This document shows, piece after piece, positions 21,108 through 35,935 of a DNA stretch of 64,000 nt. The number at the start of each line of letters is the position of its first letter. Position 1 is the stretch's first letter. The DNA is taken from contig JAJKFL010000026.1 of the NCBI GenBank assembly GCA_021186555.1, positions 3,797,709 through 3,861,708 of the forward strand, given 5' to 3'. Source of the stretch: Reticulitermes speratus (lineage: Eukaryota > Arthropoda > Insecta > Blattodea > Rhinotermitidae). A program made the position numbers and the translations under genes. The notes beneath the pieces were generated by a model. The model was given only the letters and a program-made list of their open reading frames with translations. It made no database searches and was not told the DNA's origin.

Positions 21108-23550
21108 AATGTGAAATTGTAGTTGGGGTTTACATGTTCTAATTTTCTGAATGAAGGTTATTCATAGAATGATATAGTTTGGGGACTACTGCACAAGAAG
21201 TATTGTTGACTGCAGTGTTGCCTTGCCCTTGTAAGGGCCGCCATTGGTTCCATTTATGTAATGTTACTGTGACAGTTGAAACGCCAACTAGCATCTGAAG
21301 ACATAATGCTGATAAAACCAGAGGACAGCATTTCCAAGTTTGGGCCAACTGGAAGTGTTCTTTTGTTTGGCAGAATGGTATTGGTGTGACAAGAAAGGTA
21401 AAACTCAAATAGTATTGGCAGCATTGTAAGACAATGAACAACTGTGTAAGATTTGAGGTCTCAATGGCTGTGTGTATTATGGGTTCTGACACTGTAACAA
21501 CACAGCAGACATAACCTAAATGAACTACTACTTACATACTCATATTTGTATTAGTTGATAGTAAGGTATTAATCCTTGAGTGCAGATGTAAATTTTCACT
21601 TAATAGGTTAGTATTATTACTGTTATTATTTGACATATATAAGTAGACCTGTGTTTGAAATGCTTCAGTTATGATTTTATATGTAAATCTGTGAAACATA
21701 GTTCATGATTTCTTCAATTGAAGGGAATTGTCAGTTTCAAAAACCTTGCATTTATATTTCTTGTCTGCTCAGGGAATTCTGCAAATTTTGTTCTGGTACT
21801 AAAGCAATTCTTGAAAATAACATCGGCAGGTAGCAGCATTATTTTCCTTATCGGCATTCCAGTTATTTACATTCTGTGTTGATTTCAACCAAGCAATCAA
21901 AGAGCTAACGAAGGGCAGAAGCGTGCACTTTGCACAAGTTGACGTACCTTCGTCTGTTTGCCATTCCCGCCTGTATCCACATTGCTAGGCAAGGTAACAG
22001 ACGCCTTATAACTGTAACGAGGGGTTGCGCTTATGCTAAGGGGTTTCATCTACATTGATTTCAGTGCACGTGACATTCCATTTTTAGCGGCAGTCCCATG
22101 CTATCAGCCCACATTTTGATCATATTACTAGCCAGTTTCATACCATCTGACCAGTCGTTAATTAACGTAATTGAGAAATTTGTAAAATAAAGTAAAAATG
22201 AAACAAACTGAATGTGGCTTTGACATTTCTAGTGAAGCCATCACTACATCTATTTGAACTTTGAACTCAGTGAGTTTACAAGAAGTTGCAGAGTCAGTAA
22301 CCCTACTTGCACAGATGCTTCCTCTCCGTTCTGCCCGTCGCTGTCTGATTACAAGTGGTCCTGAGTTAGTATTACCACATAAAATAGTTACTGGAGTGTT
22401 TGGATGCTGATTGATGCCCTAACGGTTTATGTGTTGTATCGACAATTTTCTGAGACTAATTGCACGCTTCAGAGTTCCTTACTTTCAGAACATTGTTTGC
22501 TGGTGACTGACATAGCAACTTGCTGTACCAGACGCAGCTTCAACCTTGTACGAAACAAAAGAGAGAACATGTTCACACTACCCACTTGCAGTTTGTGATG
22601 TATCATCATGAACATAGTAGAGAGAACAAGTTTCATAATTGACCATTATTTATTTTCAAGCCTTAAGGCTAAGTACTGTACACATATCCTTTTCCTTTTT
22701 TTTTTTTTTTTTTTTTTCTTGTCCTTGTTATATCTATGATTTTTTGTTTTGTTTGTGGTTGCATCACTATTTTCATGGTCAGAAGAGTTAAGTAGTCAAC
22801 AGAGTTCTGAAAACACTGGCCTAGGATAACATCTGTCTTTTTGAAAAGGCAAATCAGACGAAATCCTGCACAGAAAAGAAAGTTGTCGTTTTGTATACAT
22901 AATTAATTCCCTTGACCTTCCTTTATTCGTAGAAGAATGACATGTTTTGAGACAAGATTGTCATGGAAATGAGCAGTTTTCTTTCTTAAAGTACACATAC
23001 CCATTTCTAGAGTAAAGCAGTGCTTGCTGTTTTTCTGGACGTATGTCAGTATTAACGGCATGAGCCCAGTCGGAACCTTGGCTGTTGCGTGCCACTTCAA
23101 ACAGCGGTACACTGCTCAGCTAAGGTCATTGTGTAGGCAATATGTTTTGTATTTATATGAATCAGGTGGCAAATCCCTCTCAGGCCCAGTTTATAAGAGA
23201 TAGGTACATCTTTATGGAGGAGACTGTTACGTAGGTAATAAAAACATTTCTTTTTCTATTTTGTGATCACGTATGTTGGAAGGACGGAACATTGGAAATT
23301 GTTAACATATCGACCGACATGATAATTTGTGGAGCTTGAATTTTATAAATGTTAAGTCTGTGGACATGATGTATCAATTACTTGGTTTTTCTTCTTCATC
23401 TTGTGGCAAAAATAGACACAGAAAACTATTGACATTGCCAAGAACCTGTGCCTTCATGTTATACAGAACAGAACCTCCATTGTTTAAGTTCTATCCGACA
23501 AATGTACACTTTTATTTTCTATTATTCAGTACATATATTTTATTGAAGAT

Positions 23551-23594
23551 GGTCCAACATGTTTCAAACCTTATATGAGGTTCATCTTCAGGGA
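23551..23594 (-). ncRNA. Hammerhead-like motif
   Basis: Minus strand: GTCC, CTGAAGA, T, GAACCT-hairpin-AGGTTT, GAAAC, AT, GTT, GGAC. Stem I is GTCC/GGAC, stem II about 5 bp, stem III minimal, and the cleavage triplet is GTT. The extra T before stem II is present, as in the other copies. Confidence 0.45.
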
Positions 23595-23719
23595 CATCTG
23601 TTTTAAATTACACCAGCCCTTCTTCAAAGGTACAAGACGAATGCAGCCATTTGGTACAATAAAATGTGTATAACCTAAAATGTACCTTCGAAGAAGGGCT
23701 GGTGTAATTTAAAACAGAT

Positions 23720-23763
23720 GTCCCTGAAGATGAACCTCATATAAGGTTCGAAACATGTTGGAC
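23720..23763 (+). ncRNA. Hammerhead-like motif, facing partner
   Basis: GTCC, CTGAAGA, T, GAACCTCATATAAGGTTC, GAAAC, AT, GTT, GGAC. Stem II (GAACCT/AGGTTC, 6 bp) is perfect here, better than in the minus-strand copy. Confidence 0.48.
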
Positions 23764-24647
23764 CATCTTCAATGAAATATATGTATTGAATAATAGAAAA
23801 TAAAAGTGTACATTTGTCGGATAGAACTTAAATAATCAAAAAATGTACGGTACGAATAACATAAACCTCCATTTTGTTAATGGTGTGACAAGATGCACAG
23901 ATGTGTAGTCATGGTCTGAGAGGTTATGTTTCGTTGCATGTAAAATGGAAATTTAGGTTTACGGATGTCATGCTCGTGAAGAAATCTTCCCCCCCCCCCC
24001 AAAAAAAAGTATATACATCATAATAAATCTAATGAAGGTTGCATAAAATATAAAAAAATTTGTACAAAATGCAATGTTTGTACAGATTTTTTATATTTGA
24101 TGTTTGAAACACTTTTTATGCCTGTATGTGTTACTGGATTAAATCTTTGACTGTTCAGCATGCTGATATTACAGGATGTGTGAATTGTGATAGGATACAC
24201 ATATTGCTGGGAAGGACAAACCTTCATTTATTTCTCTCAGTTGTCACTTAAAACTTAGATTAAATGTGTATACTACCTTCAGTCAGGGTAACTGAAGTTT
24301 TACTCAGTTTGGACATAATGAGCAAAGATTAATGTCATTCTCAAACCTCCTTTCTGTACAATAAATACCTCTCATAAAACCTTCCATTCCACGGTCGACC
24401 ATTAACTGAGACTGATGGTCAAGAACAGTCTTGCTGTGAAAATTTATTTATGGTTGCACTTGTTACAGGGCGAAGTCTATTCAGTTAAATAATTAAAATT
24501 TCAGCTCTTCCTTCAAGAAGACACGTCACATCAGCATTACCAAGAGCAATAGTTGCTTGTTCTGGGAACCCAAATAAAATCTACAAACAACATTTTGCTT
24601 GCCAAGTACTGAGCTACAGACAGTTGAATATACACAGAACTTTTGTA

Positions 24648-24724
24648 TGTACATAAATGTTGACTGAATAGAACATGCACATAAATGTACAATTGTGAGG
24701 TTCGTTTCAATGAATATGTACATA
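24648..24724 (+). promoter_or_regulatory. Two Pumilio-type sites in the putative 3' UTR
   Basis: TGTACATA occurs at 24648-24655 and 24717-24724, matching the Pumilio consensus TGTANATA. They matter only if the aPKC transcript reaches this far. Confidence 0.25.
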
Positions 24725-27700
24725 GATTTAATATTTGCACACATTTCAATGCTATTCATGTGCTGTCCTTTCTGGTATAACTATCCTTATGGTGATCTAT
24801 CAGATTGTAAAACAGACCCCATAAGTCAAAGGGCATGTAGTGTACTGCCCCTTAGAACCTGAATGCTTCTGACGTTTGATGTTGATCACACATCGTAACT
24901 GTGCCTCAGTCAAATGCCCTTCTCTTCGACTCTGTAAGCTACGTTTTTAATAGTCGGACGCTGTGCCGAGCAGGGCTGTCGCGTGCGTTCTGCGGTATGA
25001 TATGGTATATGGCCTAACTAAGATGTTAAATTTCACTTGAGTGTTTGCATGTAAGGAAGTGTTGTCTGTTGTGTTTAACCCTTTCAGTGCTACTCTCCAA
25101 AAACTGTATGAATCCTGGAAAAAAAAGAATCCGTGCTTGTCTTTACATCATAACAAATATATTGACTGTGAAGTTTTTCAGGTACAAAAAAACCTATATT
25201 TGTCACAACAGCCACCATAACAATATCTTGCCATCTACCATCATGGTCCAGTTGCATGTACAAATGCAAAATGCGGGAATATGGACGATTGATGAAGGAG
25301 GTTATGTCACCATGTTCTGGTTTTTCTTACTGTGAATTTGATATTGGTGCTGTAAGGGTTATCTCTCAACAGTGAATTTGTTGGATGCTATATGAGGGCA
25401 AATGTGTAAGTTATGAACGAGACGTAAAATGTTTTTGTTGTCGGTTACCTTCGCTGTTTGATTTCAGTGCCCCCCTGCGAACACAGCATTACCTTCGACA
25501 TACAGCCATATGACACTCTGTTGCAACAGTGTATTATTGCCTAGGGTAGTTAATCAACCTGACTCCTAGTTTGCAATGCAATATCATCTGTCTTTCTTCT
25601 GATGATTGTAAAAAAGAATTGCACTGAAAAGTAGGGATATGTATTGTTTAGGAAACCAGCCACAACAAACTGGTATTATCTCTTCCCCTCTAAGACTTCC
25701 ATCTAAGACAAACCCCAGAACTTATGATTATTCATTAACATTTATTAAGTTTTTGTAATAATTCATTTTCTTATAATTCAATTTAAGAGGTTGATGACTG
25801 AGAGAAAATGGATGTATGTATAATAAAGCTGATAAAAATATGTTTGTAATTATTTGTAGTTATTTTCCATCCTTCTTCTGTGAGATAACCCCCGGAAACA
25901 TGAAACATCTTCCCGCCACTCAAGTAGCCAAATATATATCAAAGGCAGTTTCACCAGAGTAGTTTTAAAGCATTATATCTGCTTCTGAGCAAAATCCATA
26001 TTCATCTTATGCCCAGGAATTTTAGGTTATGGAGCTACAGTTATCTCAGTTTGTTACTTGCATGAGAGCTAATTGTAAAATGAAAATTATGATTGCACTT
26101 ACAGGTACCATGAAAAGATCCCCTTGTGGTGGTGGTGGGTGTGTCTGGTGCTGTGCGGGGGCTGCTCTACTGCCATTGGTAGGAGCGATATTTCTACTGC
26201 TACACACAGACTTAAAACATCGAGAATTTTCAATAGCATGTGGCGAGCAACTGCTGTCAGGATGGGTAGTAGCAACGTGTCATTCACCACGAAATCTTTT
26301 GTATTTGCATGTATTGCATTCCTAGCAGGGCTCATCTCCTTGTCTGTGGACAGTACACTCTGTTTCTGTAAAATGCAGTGTAAGGCAAGACAGTGAACTG
26401 AATGTGCATTGTTACAAGTTTGGGTTGTGTTTAACATGAGAATTTTAATAATCTTGAAACATGCAATGTGTGATGAGGTTTTGAGGTTCTCATGGCAGGT
26501 TTATGAAGATTACTGTCTTCTGAGGTGTGACACTGTGTAGTTTGGTAGATAGGTGCTAATATTTCAGAGAAATTGCCTCCTTGTTCTTAGTAGCTGTCCT
26601 GTGTACCATGAAGATGGAGTCAGCATGTAGCTATTGGCCAAACTGTACGGCGTCACGTGCAAGATTGACTGTGGATTTTTACATTCAGTAATTTGTTTGC
26701 ATTATAGGATATTATGTTTCGGCTGTCATATTGATACTCCTCATAAAGTATGGTATATTTCATCCCTTGCTTTGTTCTTATTGGGAACTGGAAAATGAAA
26801 TTGTTAGTGTTTAATTAAACATTGCCGGACATATTTAGACCCAGTCAAGCCGCTTCATGTCAACAGAAGATAGAATTACAGATCTTGTAGTAAATTTTGT
26901 TATGTGTTATGTACAAGTGCAAACTACTCTCCAGTTTTGGGTTCATTGTAGTTTGCCACAGGGTAAACATGGTGAGAGGAAAATCAACTTTGCAGAGGGG
27001 AGATACAGGAAGAAAATGAAGTAAACTGTTTACTGGGGAAGGGGGGGGGGGGGATTTGTGCTGGTCATCAAAAAATGATTACAAATTAAATCAACTGTAC
27101 ATGGCATGAGAGTTGGGCAGTGCATGTCTGAGAACTTGACAAGCTGACCAATTATTAGTTTCCCAGTTTCTGTAATTCGTTGAAAAGCTTGCATTTTTCT
27201 TCCGTGAAGGTTGTCTTAAATTTGCCAGGAAGATACTCAAGCAGTTTCTTAGGGTTTCTCCAACTGTTGGAGCTTCATTTATTTTCCCCACATTGTGGTT
27301 TTCCAATTGCTTAGCACTACTACTCTCAATTAAAGTGGCAATTTGCTATGTATTTCCATAGTAATTGTGTAGTGATGAGGAACTTTTTTGCGGGCTCAAA
27401 TGAAGCAGGAAGTGTAGATAGGTTTATACACATTTCCGGTGTTTACAGTTCATCTTTATTGCTGCATTGAAAGTAAAGTGTACAGGTACCCAGTTGAAAT
27501 AACGCTGTCTTTTGTCGCCATCTGTCGCTGCTGTAACTAATTAAAGTAGGCTGTGTTTGTTTTTTTCTCGCCATGCATGTGAACGCACCCAGACCAAATC
27601 ATATATCCATGTTATTCTTCATTTGTTGACAGCTGGAAAAAGGGGCGCCATTGCTGTTGTGACTTGGAGGGAAAGTCTTTGGAAATTGTTTACACGTTTG

Positions 27701-30700
27701 GAAGTAGTGCGAATTTATACTTTCGTGGGCAGTGTCAGAGTAAATCGTATCTGTGGTTTTCGACAGCGCGTTCGTTCTTTGTGTGTCACTGTGTGGCGAT
27801 CATGTGTTACAACAACCAATGTATGTACTCAGTTGAACACTCTTTGATACGCAACTGCTGGCTTGACGAAATCACGTGAACAGTGAACAGGATGCAATGT
27901 GTGTTTTTGTAAACAGTGAATATTTCCTGATGTGTGTGGCGTGACATTCTCGCTTGTATGCATGGCAGGAGCTATGCTGATTCAGAATGCAGCATCTGGG
28001 GTAATTTGTGAGTACAGGAATATTCATGTTTTTGCCCAAATTTTAGTCTCATGGCTGTAATCTATGTGGTATGGGGGTGCCCGTTCCTTCATGGGTTTTG
28101 CGTACTGAACTTGCCACATGAATTGACAGGAACACAATTCGATCTGAAGCCAATGAACGTCAGAATTGCCAACACTGGCGCACGTCACGTCACTCGAGAT
28201 ACGTTACTCGACGACCAATCGTTACGTTACAAGACACGCAACGTACATGGTGGGGAGAAGAAGAAAAACACGTTGTATTCCACGGAGGACAGGGTTTGAC
28301 ATTTAAGTTTGGTGACAAATACAATATTTATGTGTAGCAGGACGGCTACGGTTTGAGGTTTCATGTGATCGGTACATAGTTTCACTTAACTTGGCACCTT
28401 TCTTTAGATTCAGATACAAGGTACACGCAAAAAAGACAGGTTAGGCTTTGAGTTTTCTGTTTAGTGGCAGTTCAGGTCCTCACACTTCGCTTAACTGATA
28501 CAGTGCTTCACAAGCAGCTAATTCTGCGTCACTTAAACTGTCCATCGTAATGCTCCAGCTTTATGTTCGTTACGTCACGACATGTGTGAATTTGCAAAGG
28601 GGGTCACTGTGTTCTGGGTTGCATTTTTTTGAACATGTCATCCATAAGGTGTAGAAGATTAGCAACATTGTGTTATTAAGTGATTCCTTACATCTCTCCA
28701 CTTCGATTCACGCATGTTGGATACGCGACAAGAGGGTAAAGGTCAATAGTTGACTGGGTGGTCCAATTCATATTGGCAACCCTGGTATGATCTGTCGTCG
28801 GTCGTGACTTGGATTGCAGGCAACTGCAAACAGCGTATATTTCGTATTTACATCTTCAATCGTAAATATAGCGTTTGTTGCAAATATTACAGTGTTCTCA
28901 GGTGACAGTGAATGTACGATATTATGCAGTTGAGTATTAACAAGTGTAATTATCACCTCCCACACTGCGCTTGGTTGTCAAGCCTGAAGTAACCAAATGC
29001 ATAACCTGCCCTCTCACAGGTTAGGAAATCGAATTCAATAATTACGATGAAAACATGTAGTATATTTTGGAATGAAGTTTTGTTTCATCAGTTACATGAC
29101 CTAGACGTCATGTTGGTTTTAAACATGTTAATTGTGAGCGTCTTCAGGTTACACACAGGCATTTCACTCCAAGTAAATCGCTGGCACCCATCAGGTTGGT
29201 GTCTGTGTGAAACCTACACACCAAAGATTTGTGTTTGTGTGCCATGCGTACAAATTAGACCTTACTGGACTAAACATAGTACGTTATTTAACTGTGTTGT
29301 TAATGTGCAAATCGATAACAGACCTACTGGCATGTTGTAAGCGTTTGTGAGACACAAGTGGTTAGCGAGTTTGAACCATAACCCAACTTCTCATTGTTTT
29401 CAGCATGCATCTGGTAACGTCAGGATGTTTGCACGTGCTCCTATATTATCGGTTACGCAAAAAAAAAAAACGTAGTCCTGTGTCGTAATTAATGCCTATC
29501 ACAGTAACAAATAAAAATGTCGGTCCGATACATCGATATAGGTGTGACTGTCGTGTGTCGCTGCACATTGGCCGATCTTTGATATCGAACGATAACTTTT
29601 TTTGTCTGCCGATATTTAGTAAACGACGACAGCAAGTACGTCGTGTCAAAGAGACGCCGATTTGTCGGTGAGGGTGAAATAATTAAAAATTTTACATTCG
29701 TGTTTTCTTTAATCATTAAAAATTTGCCAACAAAAAGAGAAGTGAAATTCGAGTGTTTATTAAACAAAGATAATAGGCTAAAGTAGATGGCAATATTTAG
29801 CAGATAAGTTCGGCAGCTGCCATAGCTGTCCTGCAGTTTTTTATACAGGATCACACCAGGCCTACAGATTATTATACAGAGTCATACCAGTCTTACAGTT
29901 TATGATACAGATCTTACCCGGCCTACAGTTTTTTATACAGAGTCATACAGTTTATGATACAGATCATACCCGGCCTACAGTTTATTATACAGAGTATACC
30001 AGTCTTACAGTTTATGATACAGATCATACCCGGCCTACAGTTTATTATACAGGTAACAGTCTTACAGTTTATGATACAGATCATACCCGGCCTACAGTTT
30101 ATTATACAGAGTGATACCAGTCTTACAGTTTATGATACAGATCATACCCGGCCTACAGTTTATTATACAGATGTCTCTTACAGTTTATGATACAGATCAT
30201 ACCCGGCCTACAGTTTATTATACAGAGTCATACCAGTCTTACAGTTTATGATACAGATCATACCCGGCCTACAGTTTATTATACAGAGTCATACCAGTCT
30301 TACAGTTTATGATACAGATCTTACCCGGCCTACAGTTTTTTTAAATCACAGAGTCATACAGTTTATGATACAGATCATACCCGGCCTACAGTTTATTATA
30401 CAGGTATACCAGTCTTACAGTTTATTATACAGATCACACCAGGCCTACAGTTTATTATACAGAGTGATACCAGTCTTACAGTTTATGATACAGATCATAC
30501 CCGGCCTACAGTTTATTATACAGAGTGATACCAGTCTTACAGTTTATGATACAGATCTTACCCGGCCTACAGTTTTTATATACAGTTTTGATACAGTCTC
30601 TACAGTTTTATACAGAGTGATCCAGTCTTACAGTTTATGATACAGATCTTACCCGGCCTACAGTTTTTTTATACAGAGTCATACAGTTTAATGTATACAG

Positions 30701-32030
30701 ATCATACCCGGCCTACAGTTTATTATACAGAGTGATACCAGTCTTACAGTTTATGATACAGATCATACCAGGCCTACAGTTTATTATACAGAGTGATACC
30801 AGTCTTACAGTTTATGATACAGATCATACCGGCCTACAGTTTATTATACAGAGTGATACCAGTCTTACAGTTTATTATACAGATCATACCGGCCTACAGT
30901 TTATTATACAGAGTGATACCAGTCTTACAGTTTATGATACAGATCATACCCGGCCTACAGTTTATTATACAGAGTGATACCAGTCTTACAGTTTATGATA
31001 CAGATCATACCAGGCCTACAGTTTATTATACAGAGTGATACCAGTCTTACAGTTTATGATACAGATCATACCGGCCTACAGTTTATTATACAGAGTGATA
31101 CCAGTCTTACATCTTATGATACAGATCATACCAGGCCTACAGTTTATTATACAGAGTGATACCAGTCTTACAGTTTATGATACAGATCATTACCGGCCTA
31201 CAGTTTATTATACAGAGTATACCAGTCTTACATTTATGATACAGATCATACCCGGCCTACAGTTTATTATACAGAGTGATACCAGTCTTACAGTTTATGA
31301 TACAGATCTATACCCGGCTACAGTTTATTATACAGAGTTCATTTACAGTTTATGATACAGATCATACCCGGCCTACAGTTTATTATACAGAGTGATACCA
31401 GTCTTACATTTATGATACAGATCATACCCGGCCTACAGTTTATTATACAGAGTGATACCAGTCTTACAGTTTATGATACAGATCATTACCCGGCCTACAG
31501 TTTATTATACAGAGTATACCAGTCTTACAGTTTATGATACAGATCATACCCGGCCTACAGTTTATTATACAGAGTGATACCAGTCTTACAGTTTATGATA
31601 CAGATCATACCAGTCTTACAGTTTATTATACAGAGTGAAACAGTCCTAATCACAAGTTTTAATGAATACAGAATCAACAACCAGGCCTACAGATTATTAT
31701 ACAGAGTGATACCAGTCTTACAGTTTATGATACAGATCATACCCAGGCCTACAGATTATTATACAGAGGATCCAGTCTTACAGTTTATGATACAGATCAA
31801 CCAGGCCTACAGATTATTATACAGAGTGATACAGTCTTACAGTTATGATACAGATCACACCAGGCCTACAGATTATTATACAGAGTGATCCAGTCTTACA
31901 GTTTATGATACAGATCAACCGGCCTACAGATTATTATACAGAGTGATACCAGTCTTACAGTTTATGATACAGATCAACCAGGCCTACAGATTTTTATACA
32001 GAGTGATACAGTCTTACAGTTTATGATACA

Positions 32031-32163
<133 letters not shown>

Positions 32164-33314
32164 CCTACAGATTATTATACAGAGTGATACCAGTCTTACA
32201 GTTTATGATACAGATCAAACCAGGCCTACAGTATTATTATACAGAGTGATACCATCTTACAGTTTATGATACAGATCACACCAGGCCTACAGATTATTAT
32301 ACAGAGTGATACCAGTCTTACAGTTTATGATACAGATCATCACCAGGCCTACAGTTTATTATACTAGAGTGATACCAGTCTTACAGTTTATGATACAGAT
32401 CATCACCAGGCCTACAGTTTATTATACAGAGTGATACCAGTCTTACAGTTTATGATACAGATCACACCAGGCCTACAGATTATTATACAGAGTGATACCA
32501 GTCTTACAGTTTATGATACAGATCATACCGGCCTACAGTTTATTATACAGAGTGATACCAGTCTTACAGTTTATGATACAGATCATACCGGCCTACAGTT
32601 TATTATACAGAGTGATACCAGTCTTACAGTTTATGATACAGATCATACCAGGCCTAACAGTTTATTATACAGAGTGATACCAGTCTTACAGTTTATGATA
32701 CAGATCATACCCGGCCTACAGTTTATTATACAGAGTGATACCAGTCTTACAGTTTATGATACAGATCATACCAGGCCTACAGATTTATTATACAGAATGA
32801 TACCAGTCTTACAGTTTATGATACAGATCATACCAGGCCTACAGTTATTATACAGAGTGATACCAGTCTTACAGTTTATGATACAGATCATACCAGGCCT
32901 ACAGTTTATTATACAGATGATACCGTCTTACAGTTTATGATACAGATCATACCAGGCCACAGATTATTATTAACAGATCATACCAGCTTACAGTTTATAT
33001 ACAGATCATACCAGGCCCACAGATTTTATTATACAGTGATACCAGTCTCAGTTTATTGATACAGTTATAACCAGGCCTACCAGTTATTATACAGAGTGAT
33101 CCATGTTTGCAGTTTATGATAAGTCATTACCAGGCTACAGTTTCATTAATACGATGTGCCAGTCTTACAGTTTGTATGATAATCATACCGGCCTAACAGT
33201 TATTATACAGTGGATACCAGTCTTTCAGTTGTTGATACGATCATACCAGCTACTAGATTTTTATATACGGTGTTCACAGTTCTTCAGTTTGATACAGATC
33301 ATACTGGCTATACA

Positions 33315-33746
<432 letters not shown>

Positions 33747-34550
33747 AGAGTGATACCAGTCTTACAGTTTATTATACAGATCATACCCGGCCTACAGTTT
33801 ATTATACAGAGTGATACCAGTCTTACAGTTTATTGATACAGATCATACCCGGCCTACAGTTTATTATACAGAGTGATACCAGTCTTACAGTTTGTTATAC
33901 AGATCATACCGGCCTACAGTTTATTATACAGAGTGATACCAGTCTTACAGTTTATATACAGATCATACCACGGCCTAACAGTTTATTATACAGAGTGATA
34001 CCAGTCTTACAGTTTTATATACAGATCATACCGGCCTAACAGTTTATTATACAGAGTGATACCAGTCTTACAGTTTATGATACAGATCATACCGGCTACA
34101 GTTTTATACAGAGTGATACCGTCTTACAGTTTTTATTACATCATACCGGCTAAGTTTTACAGAGTGATACCAGTCTTACAGTTTTATGATACAGATCATA
34201 CCAGGCCTACAGATTATTTATACAGATGATACCAGTCTTACAGTTTATGATAAAAGATCAACCAGGCCTACAGTTTATTATACAGAATGATACCAGTCTT
34301 ACAGTTTATGATACAGATCATACCCGGCCTACAGTTTATTATACAGAATGATACCAGTCTTACAGTTTATGATACAGATCATACCCGGCCTACAGTTTAT
34401 TATACAGATCATACCCGGCCTACAGTTTATTATACAGGATCATACAAGGCCCAAAATTTATTATACATGATCATACCAGGCCTGCAGTTTGTTATACAGG
34501 GTTATACCAGGCCCACAGTTTATTATACAGAATAATCACTGTTCTGCAGT

Positions 34551-35651
34551 TTATTGGAGTTTGTGCTTAAATAATCCCTTCCCGTAGACCCAGTTGCCTG
34601 TCTTTCTCAATATGTTGCAAGTTGTAAGATAATAAAACTTCGTAGCCTAGTGGTTACTATATATACCGCGAGGTTTAACACTAAATACCCTGCATTTGGC
34701 CAACGCCGTACATTTGTTTTGTATTATTTCCCTATCACCGGTAGTCTTCTTACTAATGGAAGCAAACTGTGTTCTCTGTGAGGTGCGAACTTAATCTTTA
34801 TATATATATATATATAGGGCTTATACAGTGATTTCAGTACTAAAATGGCTAGTTGCTTTTTGTCGGTTGGTGAATCATGACAAACTTTGATACATGTACA
34901 CTGTCGTGTATAAAGATCGAAGTTTGAACCTGCTCTCCAGCTGTTCTGTTTTTCTCAGTTCTTTCAGTGTATGTGACAAGTACAGCAATAACTTTACAGA
35001 GGTCTTTGGCTTTTGCTTTTTATATCAAGGCATCCTCTGAAACTCAGAATGCCCTTCACATCACCTTCTGTCTAAATAAGGTTCCATATATCAAGACAAT
35101 TAACGTATGTGTGTGGCTACTTGCTGTAATGCACACATATCACACAGATCTGCGCCAAGTTTAACATTTCTTGGATAGCAATCTGGTTATGGTAAGTAGA
35201 GGAGAAAAAGAAAAAGAGGAGAAAAAATTTTATTGTCAGAAGTTAGACCTGCCCCGTCTCCCTTCGGACAATAGCCAGTGCTTTTCTTGGAATTTACTGT
35301 TTCGTTGTTAGCTACATCTTACAAACACCTTTTTTTCTTTCTTCGGTCCTTGCACAACATATCCGCACTCGCAGAAGATAAGTGCACCTTTGGTTAAGAA
35401 CCCTGCTGTAGGTGAATGGCACGCACAGACGCGCAAATAGCCTCTCATTTCTTCCCCCCCCCCCCTCGCGCAAACGACGTCGTATTCATCTTTCTACATC
35501 ATCTTGCTGAACGTTCATCCACCCTCCGAATACTGCCAGTTACTAGGAGGAAGACCTTTGTCATTACTGGCAGGCCAGTTGACCTTACTGCGGAGACACC
35601 GGGGGCCGCAGAGCTCGGTAATTATTCTTAACTCTAGAAATATTTAAATAA
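34551..35651. other. No gene; dispersed repeat fragments
   Basis: At 34645-34700 (CCTAGTGGTTACTATATATA, then GAGGTTTAACACTAAATACC) there is a relative of the element at 55976-56145. R1 (GTGAGGTGCGAACTTAATC) lies near 34775-34800 beside a TA microsatellite. A C-rich run lies at 35454-35465. Confidence 0.45.
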
Positions 35652-35763
35652 CTATCAATTATTTAAATAAATTTTAAAACGTCCTGACGACGGTACGTAA
35701 CGTTGAGAACTAATGGGTTTCTGGACTTTGTCCATCGTCCGGATATCTAAAATAACTAGATAA

Positions 35764-35805
35764 CACGACGTTTCGGAAGCTGGATCTGCTTCCGTCCTCA
35801 GGTAA
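35764..35805 (-). ncRNA. Hammerhead-like motif
   Basis: Minus strand: CTGAGGA, C, GGAAGC-AGATCCA-GCTTCC, GAAAC, GTCGTG. Stem II is a perfect 6-bp hairpin. Stem III and the scissile triplet are not clear. Confidence 0.42.
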
Positions 35806-35935
35806 AGGGGGAGGGAGACACCTACTCAGTTGGGTCCCTTAGATAGAGCTAACGTCAATCACTGGACAATCTATGCCGGTTAAATCACAGCTATATGAGT
35901 ACCTGAGACCAGGATTTGTCAGAGGAAGATAGGTT

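Larger units (their letters stand above)
23483..23832. repeat. Near-perfect 151-bp inverted repeat with facing hammerhead-like motifs
   Basis: Left arm 23483-23633 and right arm 23682-23832 are equal in length and nearly identical, with a 48-base loop. Outer edges read TTTAAGTTCTATCCGAC and its complement. Each arm holds a hammerhead-like core. If transcribed as part of the aPKC 3' region it would form about 150 bp of double-stranded RNA. The plan equals the other hairpin elements here. Confidence 0.85.
20559..29845 (+). other. Putative aPKC 3' UTR and downstream region, poor in mobile elements
   Basis: I recognise no SINE, LINE, MITE or satellite in these 9.3 kb except the hairpin at 23483-23832. 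That is a striking contrast with the rest of the window. The sequence is AT-rich, with scattered AATAAA signals and simple tracts: T-run 22696-22717, C-run around 23991-24000, G-run around 27041-27053. Small open frames on both strands, for example 21139-21492 minus and 26029-26325 plus, match nothing I know. The sequence becomes more CpG-rich from about 27.5 kb and contains ATCGATA-type sites near 29530, so a promoter of a neighbouring gene is conceivable. The 3' end of the aPKC transcript cannot be fixed from sequence alone. Confidence 0.45.

Noticed and set aside
21139-21492. 117-codon minus-strand open frame
   Set aside because: No recognisable domain, antisense within the putative aPKC 3' region, and of a length expected by chance.
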